Shown piece after piece: positions 6,668 to 12,912 of a stretch of DNA of 12,912 nucleotides. A program made the position numbers and the translations under genes. The DNA is taken from contig JAYUMV010000294.1 in assembly GCA_043762265.1 (NCBI GenBank), positions 1-12,912 of the forward strand. The letters are read 5' to 3'. The notes below the pieces were generated by a model, which had not been told where the DNA came from, did no database searches, and was given only the letters and a program-made list of their open reading frames with translations. Numbering within the stretch: the first letter of the stretch is position 1; each line of letters opens with the position of its first letter. Origin of the DNA: JANXLO01 sp043762265. Lineage in GTDB: Bacteria > Armatimonadota > Chthonomonadetes > Chthonomonadales > Chthonomonadaceae.

Positions 6668-7516
6668 ATGGACGCGGGCAACGAAGTATTGAACGCCAAG
6701 CTGATGCAGACGACCCTGACGCAGACGCTGTTGCATCAGGATGCCGTCGAATGGGCCATGAATCCCAATCTGCCGGTGACGCTCGGCTGGATCGGCTTTA
6801 CACGCGAGACCCTGCGCCAGTCTCCGAAGCTGGATAGGCGTTTTATGCGCTTCGGCCTCACGCATCTCGCTGCCCGCGCCGCCGTCTATCAGCTCTTCCG
6901 CAGTAAGGGGTTTCCCAATAGCCATGCTCCGCACGATCTACACTGGGAGAACGATGCACGGGGCAAGCCGTCGATCGCGTTTCAGGGCGATGTCGAGACC
7001 TGGGCGCTGGAAAACGGCTATGAAGACCAGCACCTCCATATCTCCAATACCAACGATGGAGACGCGCATATCGTGCTGGCGGCGTACGGAGAGGAGTTCG
7101 CTGGGATCGGCGTGGATGTGGTCCATCTCCCTCGACTGCGACAGGCGGGCAAAGACAGAGCCTATCTGATGCGTTTCGCCCAGCAGTTTATGTCGGAGAG
7201 CGAATGGGAAGCGTTTCAGGCCGGATCGGAGCATGACGATGAAGAGCAACTGCGGGTGCGGGTCGCCGCCCACTTCTCCCTGATGGAGGCGGCCTCGAAA
7301 GCCTGCGGCACCGGGCTGAAATTGGGCATCGGCATGGGAATCAACTATGGCCTGCCTAAAGCGGAACTCGGTGCACTGCGGCTGCGTTATGCCGTCGAAA
7401 TGCACTTCGGTCCGGCAGCGCAGGCGCGCTTGAGCGAAATCGGCGCGACACAGTGGGAGGGATTTTGGGGCGCCGATGACGAATATCTGGTCAGTGGAGT
7501 CGTCTTAAAGAGATAG
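6668..7516 (+). CDS. 4'-phosphopantetheinyl transferase superfamily protein
   Basis: 282 aa from ATG 6668, with GGGAG at 6653-6657 inside the end of the previous gene, so translation is probably coupled. The family motifs are LHISNTNDGDAHIVLAA (123-139, equivalent to the LSISHT region), GIGVDVVHLPRL (146-157, with the Mg-binding Asp at 150) and FSLMEAASKACGTGL (203-217, with the metal-binding Glu at 207 and Lys at 211). These enzymes move phosphopantetheine from CoA to a serine of acyl or peptidyl carrier proteins. The Lys usually just before the catalytic Glu (KEA) is Met here (MEA). The protein is longer than AcpS (~120 aa) and has an N-terminal extension of ~120 residues, as in Sfp-type two-lobed enzymes, while the motif wording is AcpS-like. 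No carrier protein or synthase is in the window. Confidence 0.85.
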   Translation: MDAGNEVLNAKLMQTTLTQTLLHQDAVEWAMNPNLPVTLGWIGFTRETLRQSPKLDRRFMRFGLTHLAARAAVYQLFRSKGFPNSHAPHDLHWENDARGKPSIAFQGDVETWALENGYEDQHLHISNTNDGDAHIVLAAYGEEFAGIGVDVVHLPRLRQAGKDRAYLMRFAQQFMSESEWEAFQAGSEHDDEEQLRVRVAAHFSLMEAASKACGTGLKLGIGMGINYGLPKAELGALRLRYAVEMHFGPAAQARLSEIGATQWEGFWGADDEYLVSGVVLKR

Positions 7517-7585
7517 TAGGAGTGGCAAGAGCGCTGTGGGAGAACCGAACGGAAGCGGCCCGCAGAGTCTCGGAAGGAAAAGGCC

Positions 7586-8092
7586 ATGCTGCAAGACTGG
7601 GCGTTTGCACAAAAAGGACAGGGAATCACGGTTCAGACCGCGCAAGGCGAGGTGACTGTGCTGGAGTTCAACGAGTTCCTGGGGCGTATCGCGTCCGGGC
7701 AGGTCAGCCCGAACGATCTCATCACGTCACGCGTGATGACGGATGGCGAATGGCGACGGGTCGGCGACCTCAAACTCTACACGCAGGTGATTTCCGGTCA
7801 GGTGCAGACAGAGAACCTGCCACGGCGGGAACCAGACGGGGTGCTGATACCCACCCACAAAGCCGGAGAGGCCCTACCAACAGACTTAGAAACGCCCCAA
7901 TCCACTCTGATAACGCATCCCCCCGTTGCCCTGATGAGCCTCGGAACGGTTGTCGCTTGGCTCCTCGCCCTGGCCGGTTTCAGTCTGCTCTGCTCCCTAC
8001 GCCCCGGCACCCCCGGCGTCCGTCCGGCGCCTCACGTGCAGTATCGTCCCGCCTCGCACCCCTTGCATCCGCCCTTTCTGCCCCGAACCTAG
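7586..8092 (+). CDS. Small GYF-like domain protein with one membrane segment
   Basis: 168 aa from ATG 7586, with GGAAGGA at 7572-7578. Residues ~1-65 fit the bacterial GYF_2-like pattern: W5, a glycine-rich turn, a helix LEFNEFLGRIASGQVSPNDL (26-45), then DGEWRRVGDL (53-62). Residues ~114-137 form a single hydrophobic segment (VALMSLGTVVAWLLALAGFSLLCS). The short tail (138-168) is rich in Pro, His and Arg. Orientation and function are unknown; such domains are thought to mediate protein binding. It lies 69 bp after the PPTase gene with no visible terminator between, so it may be the last gene of that unit. Its last codons and stop are copied as a direct repeat 273 bp downstream. Confidence 0.72.
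   Translation: MLQDWAFAQKGQGITVQTAQGEVTVLEFNEFLGRIASGQVSPNDLITSRVMTDGEWRRVGDLKLYTQVISGQVQTENLPRREPDGVLIPTHKAGEALPTDLETPQSTLITHPPVALMSLGTVVAWLLALAGFSLLCSLRPGTPGVRPAPHVQYRPASHPLHPPFLPRT
8077..8091 (+). repeat. Left copy of 15-bp direct repeat flanking the inverted-repeat element
   Basis: TCTGCCCCGAACCTA here is identical to 8350-8364. This copy overlaps the final codons (L-P-R-T) and the first two bases of the stop of the GYF-like gene. Confidence 0.8.
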
Positions 8093-8116
8093 TCCCAATA
8101 CCTTTTAGATGAGGCA

Positions 8117-8333
8117 CGCCGGGCTAAAGCCCTCCGCTGGGGGCCGAAGGCCCGCTGAAGCGGGCACCCTGTTTGCGGTCCTTAAATCGTATTGCTCTGG
8201 TTTTGCTGTCGGGTCGTACTCCGCTCGAAGCAGGCGCGATTTCCCACTCCTTCTGTTTTCAGCAAGCGGAGGTGCCCAGTTCAGTGGGCCTTGGGTTGCG
8301 GAGCAACCTCTAGCGTAGGGCTTTAGCCCGGCG
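8117..8333. mobile_element. MITE/REP-like element with long imperfect inverted ends
   Basis: The outer 17 bp are perfectly inverted: CGCCGGGCTAAAGCCCT at 8117-8133 and its complement at 8317-8333. The symmetry continues inward: CGCT after one mismatch, then, past a diverged loop, a 22-bp block ending GGGCACC (8147-8168 against the complement of 8271-8292) with 19 of 22 matches. Each arm also folds on itself, e.g. GGGCC-GAA-GGCCC (8141-8153), GCCCGCT-GA-AGCGGGC (8150-8165) and GGTTGC-GGA-GCAACC (8294-8308). The ~102-bp centre (8169-8270) holds no convincing gene. It lies between two convergent genes and has a flanking 15-bp direct repeat. It has no transposase, so it would have to be mobilised in trans. 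It may also act as a transcription barrier for both strands, though no T-run is present. Confidence 0.65.
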
Positions 8334-8349
8334 GCTCAGGTGAGACTTG

Positions 8350-8364
8350 TCTGCCCCGAACCTA
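8350..8364 (+). repeat. Right copy of 15-bp direct repeat
   Basis: TCTGCCCCGAACCTA is identical to 8077-8091. Read in the same relative frame it would again encode L-P-R-T followed by a stop (TAA instead of TAG), consistent with a copied gene end. The remaining ~80 bp to the DinB-like stop show only a direct CCGAACA pair (8417-8423, 8431-8437) and no terminator hairpin. Confidence 0.8.
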
Positions 8365-8443
8365 ACCCACGTCCCCTGCCCTGATGTGTTCGCTGCACTC
8401 CCAGGGAAGGGGTGTCCGAACAAGAAACAACCGAACAGCGACG

Positions 8444-8896
8444 TTATTCCATTTCTGGCGTTTGGTGAACCGCTTTGACCCAGTCCCAGGTTGGATCTGT
8501 CGCCAGTCGAATAAAGGCGATCTGTCCGGCGTGGTAGTTGTCCTCCCCCGAAAGACCTGCCAGAACGTCTCCCACCGTGATCGTGTTCCGATAGGGAGCA
8601 TCCAGCGAAGTGTTTGCGTACTGCTGACGGTACTTGCCCACATAGCGCAAGCTCGCCTCTTTCATCAGCCTTTGAACGACATCCACTTCGGGTATTGCCT
8701 CTTCCAACGCCAATTGCAGTGCGGTATCGGCCGAGGAAACGTTTTCTGCCCAATGCACCAGTATCTCTCGAATAGACCGGCAAGCGGGAAAAGGCTTCCA
8801 ATCCCACTGTGCGTCCTGGATTCCGTTCAGGTGGGCCCGGAAAAACTTTTGAGACCAGGACAGACTCCCCAAGATCTCCTCTAAACCTACTGCCAT
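8444..8896 (-). CDS. DinB-superfamily (four-helix, metal-binding-like) protein
   Basis: 150 aa from the ATG at complement 8894-8896, chosen because AAGGAGGAG (complement of 8901-8909) lies just upstream; a longer in-frame start at 8938 adds a basic run without such a site. SIREILVHWAEN (41-52) and GEDNYHAGQIAFIRL (117-131) are DinB/YfiT-type helices. The usual histidine triad is only partly kept: H48 and H122 are present, while the first position of the last HxxHHxGQ motif is E118 and the next-to-last is Y121. Members include thiol transferases and many proteins of unknown role; E. coli DNA polymerase DinB is unrelated. The gene lies 51 bp after the fucosidase and ends the operon. Confidence 0.8.
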   Translation of the reverse strand: MAVGLEEILGSLSWSQKFFRAHLNGIQDAQWDWKPFPACRSIREILVHWAENVSSADTALQLALEEAIPEVDVVQRLMKEASLRYVGKYRQQYANTSLDAPYRNTITVGDVLAGLSGEDNYHAGQIAFIRLATDPTWDWVKAVHQTPEME

Positions 8897-8947
8897 CAAA
8901 CTCCTCCTTCTCAGTCTTTTCCAATCCTTTGTTCTCACTTTTAACGC

Positions 8948-11326
8948 CTAACCAGACAATTTTTCCTCCTGCGTGGTAAGCGAAGCATCCAACCGATAGC
9001 GGTGCCCGGCGCGGGTGGGGAAGGTCTGCACCTGCTCTTTCAGGCGTACGGTACAGGGGCCGCCCAGTCGCGAAAGGATGTGGGCCTCGTGCAGTTTGCC
9101 TTCTGCCCAGCGCAGTTCGACTTCGAAGCCGCCGCGTGCGAGGAGGCCGCGCACTTCGCCCGCAGGCCAGGCGGAGGGCAGCGCGGGCAGGAGGTGCAGT
9201 TCGGCGCTGTGCGACTGCACCAGCATCTCCAGCATGCCGGACGCGCCGCCGAAGTTGCCATCGATCTGAAACGGCGGATGCAGGTCGAACATATTGGGCG
9301 CAGTGCGGGCGGGCGTCAGCAGTCCGGTGATGAGGTGATAAGCATGATTGCCATCTTCCAGCCTCGCCCAGAGATTGATGCGCCATGCCATCGCCCATCC
9401 GGTGCTCTCGTCGCCTCGGATCTCCAGGCTCTTGCGAGCGGCGTTAAACAGGTCCGGCGTCTTGCGGCGGGTGATCTGACTGCTGGGATAGAGTCCGTAG
9501 AGATGCGATACATGCCGATGCTGCTGCTCGGGTGCCTTGCCGTCCCAGTCTTCCAGCCACTCCTGCAACTGTCCCTGCGCGCCGACCCGCATTGGGGCGA
9601 GCCGCGCCTGCGTCTGCTGGACGCGTTCTCGGAACTCGACATCTTTGTCTAAAAGGATCGAGGCCTGGATGCAGGATTCGAACAGGTCGTGCAGGATCTG
9701 CGTGTCCATCGTCGGTCCAGCGCAGATGCTGACGTCGCGATGATGGGCGTTTTCCGGGGAGATGGAGGGGGCGGTGACAAGATAATGATGGGTCGGCTCT
9801 TCTACCAGCGTCTCCAGGAAGAACTGCGCCGCGCCTTTCAGGATCGGATAGTGGAGCGCGAGCGCCTTCTTGTCGCCCGTGTACTCGTAGTGATCCCAAA
9901 AACTCTTGCATAGCCATGCGCCGCCCATGGGCCACATGCCCCAGAACGCGCCATCGACCGGAGCCGCGCCGCGCCAGCCGTTGGTGTTGTGATGGCAGAC
10001 CCATCCGCCTGCGCCGTACTGCGTCTGCGCCGTTTTTGCGCCGGTGGCGGTCAGATCGGCCACCATCTCGAACAGAGGCGCGTAGCACTCCAGCAGATTG
10101 GCGGGGCCTGCGGGCCAGTAGTTCATCTCGGTGTTGATGTTGACCGTGTATTTGGAGCCCCACGGGGGATTCATGCTGTCGTTCCAGAGCCCTTGCAGTG
10201 TCGCTGCCTGGCCACCCGGGCGAGAGCAGGAGAGGAGCAGATAGCGTGCGTACTGGCAGTAGAGAGCGGCCAGGGAGGGGTCGTGATCCTGGGCAAAAGT
10301 GCGGATACGGACATCGGTCGGGCGCGCGGAGAGTGGGAAGTCGCCCAAATGGAGGGTAAAACGCCGGAAGTGTGGCTGATAGTCGGCCAGATGCGCCTGC
10401 CGCAGCGCCTTGTACGACTTGCGCGCAGCCTTCTCCAGCGGCTGCTGCGCCTCCTGCGCCGCGTCGCCGCCGACATCCTTATAGTTCCGGTAGCTGCTGC
10501 CGATAGAGATCAGGAGGGTCACGGCATTCGCCCCGACAACCCGCAGGCTGTCCGCCTCCTCCACACACTGGCCTCCTTCCGGCAGCACGCGTGTCAGCGC
10601 CTGAAACTGCACCGCATCGGCCTTACCGTGCGCCTCCGCACCGTTCCCCTCCAGCACTAGAGTTCCGACGCCCTGCTTCCCCACCCTAGTCTTTTGCGGG
10701 CTGGTATAACGCAGCGTAAAGGAGATTTTGCCCGGCTGATCCGACGTCAGGCGCAGCACGATGACTTGATCCGGCGCACTCGCAAACGTCTCCCGAAGAT
10801 AGCGCACCCCACCCACCTGATAAGACACAGATAGAATCGCCGTGTCCAGATCGAGTTGCCGTTTATAGTCGGTAGCAGCGGCAGAGGCGTCGAAGTCGAG
10901 TTCCAGGCTGCCCACGGTCTGGTACGGCGCCTGCCCGGTCGGACGGCCCATGAAATGCGCGTTTACGAGGTCCTGTGCCTGCTTCAACTCGTTGTTAAAG
11001 ATCAAATGCCGGATCTGAGGCAGCGCTGCCAGGGCTTCCGGATTGTCGTAGTCGTGCGGCCCCCCTGCCCAGAGCGTGCCCTCGTTGAGTTGCAGCGTCT
11101 CTTTGTTGGTTCCCCCATACACCATCGCCCCCAACCGCCCATTGCCGATCGGCAACGCCTGCAGCCACTCTGTGGCGGGCTGGTCGTACCAGAGCGCCAG
11201 CGGTGCAGCCTCCATCTTGCGCGTTTTCTCCTGTGTGTCCCCAGTCTCAGCAAACGCAGATGCGCCATTTACTCCCAACGCCGTCGCCATTCCTACCCCA
11301 GCCTTTACAAAATCGCGTCTGTCCAT
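8948..11326 (-). CDS. Glycoside hydrolase family 95 alpha-L-fucosidase, Tat-exported
   Basis: 792 aa. It starts at the ATG at complement 11324-11326 with AGAGGG upstream. MDRRDFVKAG begins a twin-arginine signal (RRDFVK, 3-8), followed by a weakly hydrophobic stretch ending near ASAFA (22-26), so export in folded form is likely. The N-terminal domain (LPIGNGRLGAMVYG at 58-71 and LQLNEGTLWAGGP at 78-90) and the (alpha/alpha)6 barrel are typical GH95. Residues equivalent to those shown for Bifidobacterium AfcA appear present: the Asn pair in VNINTEMNYW (396 and 398), the likely acid Glu in SISPEN (525) and the Asp in QIDGNFGG (689). The length suits the family (about 750-850). Family GH95 enzymes invert and release terminal alpha-1,2-fucose; some members prefer alpha-L-galactose. 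The second gene of a leftward operon. Confidence 0.95.
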   Translation of the reverse strand: MDRRDFVKAGVGMATALGVNGASAFAETGDTQEKTRKMEAAPLALWYDQPATEWLQALPIGNGRLGAMVYGGTNKETLQLNEGTLWAGGPHDYDNPEALAALPQIRHLIFNNELKQAQDLVNAHFMGRPTGQAPYQTVGSLELDFDASAAATDYKRQLDLDTAILSVSYQVGGVRYLRETFASAPDQVIVLRLTSDQPGKISFTLRYTSPQKTRVGKQGVGTLVLEGNGAEAHGKADAVQFQALTRVLPEGGQCVEEADSLRVVGANAVTLLISIGSSYRNYKDVGGDAAQEAQQPLEKAARKSYKALRQAHLADYQPHFRRFTLHLGDFPLSARPTDVRIRTFAQDHDPSLAALYCQYARYLLLSCSRPGGQAATLQGLWNDSMNPPWGSKYTVNINTEMNYWPAGPANLLECYAPLFEMVADLTATGAKTAQTQYGAGGWVCHHNTNGWRGAAPVDGAFWGMWPMGGAWLCKSFWDHYEYTGDKKALALHYPILKGAAQFFLETLVEEPTHHYLVTAPSISPENAHHRDVSICAGPTMDTQILHDLFESCIQASILLDKDVEFRERVQQTQARLAPMRVGAQGQLQEWLEDWDGKAPEQQHRHVSHLYGLYPSSQITRRKTPDLFNAARKSLEIRGDESTGWAMAWRINLWARLEDGNHAYHLITGLLTPARTAPNMFDLHPPFQIDGNFGGASGMLEMLVQSHSAELHLLPALPSAWPAGEVRGLLARGGFEVELRWAEGKLHEAHILSRLGGPCTVRLKEQVQTFPTRAGHRYRLDASLTTQEEKLSG

Positions 11327-11365
11327 CTGTTTTTCCCTCTGCAGTGAGCGAATATCGTCGTTCGT

Positions 11366-12912
11366 TTACGGACGACGAGCCAGTGTAGCAGTCGTCGCAT
11401 TGTTTGTCGCCGGGTTTCCCGGAGAGCGTCCAAGATAGAGTACCACAGTGGACATCGGTTTGACGGCGAGAGAGCCTTTCGTCAGGGTCAGAGTTTTGCC
11501 AGAGACGAGTTCGGGTGCGTGGGAGATCCCGGTCGGCGCGTCCAGGGTGTAGGTTTTGTCGGAGGTGCAGTTCATGCCGATCAGGTAGTCGCCGTAGCGG
11601 CAGACATAGAAATCGGCCTTGCCCGCAAACGAGTTTTCGTCTCCCACCTTGAACGGGACGCCTGCGGGAATTTTGGCGACCGGCTGCTTTTCGCCCGCGA
11701 ACGCTTGATGCAGATCGGCAGGATAGCCGTGCGTGTTCCAGGAGAAGCCCTGATCGATCCAGTCGGGAACGGTGTAGGTCATTCCGCTCGGCTCGAACTG
11801 TTCTTCCTGTCGCACCACGGCGATCCGATCGTAGTGAGGGGTGATGTAGTGGATACGCGCCAGATTGTTGATGGCATAGCGCGCCCGCCAGTAGAGCGAC
11901 GCATAGAGGATCTCATCGCCGTGTTTGATGGCGACCACGCCGTCCTCTTCGTCGGCGAAGACGAAGTCGGGCTGACCAGGCGTCATCGGCAGGCGCAGTT
12001 GTACAGGAGACTGCGCTTTGAGGAGCGCATACTGCTCCGGCGCCCCCATCAGGCCGGAGGTGGTACGCAGCCCATGCTCTTGCATCGACGACTTCACAGA
12101 CGCGAAAAACTGGTTGTCAGCGAACATTTGCTGTACGCTCCCAATGCTCTGTGCGTCCAGGGTAGCTGCCGGCACATAGAGCGCCGTGCCGTCCCACGAG
12201 GGGCGCTCAGCATAGACGATATCGCCCGGATAGTGGGCATCGCGCCATCCCACGATGGTCTCGATACGCATGGCGCGGTTGCCGTCCGCATCCAGCGCCG
12301 GATAGCGAAAGACGGCGCGGGCATGCAGAATTTTTTCCATCTGCGCTTTGATCTTAGGATCACCCGGCTGGTCGGGCCTCGGGCGGGTGACATCGTAGAT
12401 CTGCGCGACCCAGTCCGGCACTTCGCCATAATAGCCGACATAGCCCAGTTCACGCGTCAGTCCTTTTTGAGTCAGTTCGTAGTAATGCTCGCCCAGAGGT
12501 TTTTCCGGACCGTGGTCGGTATCGCTGCCGAGCCAGGGCTCCAGTCCGATCGACTGGTAGAGGTAATGGAGCATCTGCTCCTGCGGCAGAGCGTGGGCGG
12601 GATCGATGGCCGCGACCCCACTGTTGGCCGAATAGATATACATATCCACGATCATGGACTGGTTGGTATACTGGCGGCGGTTGCGCCGATGCCAGTCGCG
12701 GCTGGCCTGCAGCATCTCCGACCAGGCGGACCGACGCGGAAGCAGGGTTCCGACGTTATCGGCGATAGGCGCGTTCAGCACCGGGCGCAGGGGTTCGACG
12801 AGCAGTCGAATCACGTCGCCCGATGGCCCGAGGCCAAACCAGTCGGGGTTGTAAGTCGAGGGCTCCGCCTCCGCGAGTTTCGGGTTCGTACGGTAGGCGA
12901 CGAAAAGCGCAT
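11366..12912 (-). CDS. Large protein of unknown function, 5' truncated; possible polysaccharide-active enzyme
   Basis: The frame stays open from the stop (complement 11366-11368) to the right window edge; the GTG at complement 12812-12814 is internal, because sensible coding sequence (FVAYRTNPKLAEAEP, then STYNPDWFGLG) continues upstream. About 515 residues are visible. Counted from that GTG, RRQYTNQSMIVDMYIY (46-61) and HALPQEQMLHYLYQSIG (74-90) look like a helical, aromatic-rich region. The last ~170 residues alternate short strands (FYVCRYGDYLIGMN, VVLYLG) and look like a beta-sandwich. A helical domain followed by a beta-sandwich is seen in (alpha/alpha)-toroid polysaccharide lyases, but I see no known catalytic motif and do not assign a family. 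The 39-bp gap to the GH95 gene argues for co-transcription and a role in glycan use. The signal peptide, if any, is off the window. Confidence 0.8.
   Translation of the reverse strand, partial: ALFVAYRTNPKLAEAEPSTYNPDWFGLGPSGDVIRLLVEPLRPVLNAPIADNVGTLLPRRSAWSEMLQASRDWHRRNRRQYTNQSMIVDMYIYSANSGVAAIDPAHALPQEQMLHYLYQSIGLEPWLGSDTDHGPEKPLGEHYYELTQKGLTRELGYVGYYGEVPDWVAQIYDVTRPRPDQPGDPKIKAQMEKILHARAVFRYPALDADGNRAMRIETIVGWRDAHYPGDIVYAERPSWDGTALYVPAATLDAQSIGSVQQMFADNQFFASVKSSMQEHGLRTTSGLMGAPEQYALLKAQSPVQLRLPMTPGQPDFVFADEEDGVVAIKHGDEILYASLYWRARYAINNLARIHYITPHYDRIAVVRQEEQFEPSGMTYTVPDWIDQGFSWNTHGYPADLHQAFAGEKQPVAKIPAGVPFKVGDENSFAGKADFYVCRYGDYLIGMNCTSDKTYTLDAPTGISHAPELVSGKTLTLTKGSLAVKPMSTVVLYLGRSPGNPATNNATTATLARRP

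Noticed and set aside
8109..8318. 69-codon frame inside the inverted-repeat element
   Set aside because: It consists largely of the repeat arms, lacks a ribosome site and resembles no protein family.
8310..9398. 362-codon minus-strand frame spanning the DinB-like gene and the fucosidase 3' end
   Set aside because: It overlaps two well-supported genes in another frame and crosses their boundary without a domain.
9002..10660. Two plus-strand frames over 200 codons opposite the fucosidase
   Set aside because: They are shadows of the GH95 gene; no ribosome sites or family resemblance.
1..12912. CRISPR array, tRNA or rRNA genes
   Set aside because: No regularly spaced repeats with unique spacers, no cloverleaf-like segment and no rRNA signature were seen on either strand.

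Overview
The window is gene-dense, GC-rich bacterial chromosome with short intergenic gaps. It combines a Tat-exported GH95 fucosidase, a lipoprotein of the FG-GAP/ASPIC-UnbV type, a DinB-like protein and GC-rich REP-like hairpin repeats. This mix suits a free-living polysaccharide-degrading lineage such as Armatimonadota, Acidobacteriota or Planctomycetota. The placement is inference from gene content only; no rRNA or other phylogenetic marker is present.

Left part (1-2591, + strand): the 3' end of a DUF4276-type TOPRIM-like gene lies 21 bp before a large SF1 UvrD/Rep-family helicase whose first ~90 residues look like a RelE/ParE toxin fold. A TOPRIM protein followed by a UvrD helicase recalls Gabija anti-phage defence (GajA+GajB). 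Here the TOPRIM seems to be a separate protein and the helicase carries an extra toxin-like domain. The gene upstream of the window edge would decide this.

Middle-left (2592-3604): a non-coding stretch holds three consecutive small hairpins. Two tiny genes meet tail to tail 3 bp apart: a 63-aa antitoxin-like protein (+) and a 103-aa acidic protein (-). Candidate promoters are visible for both. A tandem 9-bp repeat sits just before the next gene.

Centre (3605-8092, + strand): a four-gene run likely forms one transcription unit. It encodes an FAD-dependent amine-oxidase/desaturase-like enzyme, an FG-GAP + ASPIC/UnbV lipoprotein (TTG start), a 4'-phosphopantetheinyl transferase starting 6 bp after the lipoprotein stop, and a small GYF-like single-pass membrane protein.

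Convergent junction (8093-8443): a ~217-bp element has long imperfect inverted-repeat ends with 17-bp perfect tips. It is bracketed by a perfect 15-bp direct repeat whose left copy is the 3' end of the GYF-like gene, including its stop codon. It looks like a small inserted or duplicated repeat element.

Right part (8444-12912, - strand): a three-gene operon reads leftward from beyond the right edge. It contains a large protein of unknown function (open to the edge), a GH95 alpha-L-fucosidase with a twin-arginine signal, and a DinB-superfamily protein. The fucosidase suggests use of fucosylated glycans; the role of its upstream partner is not known.
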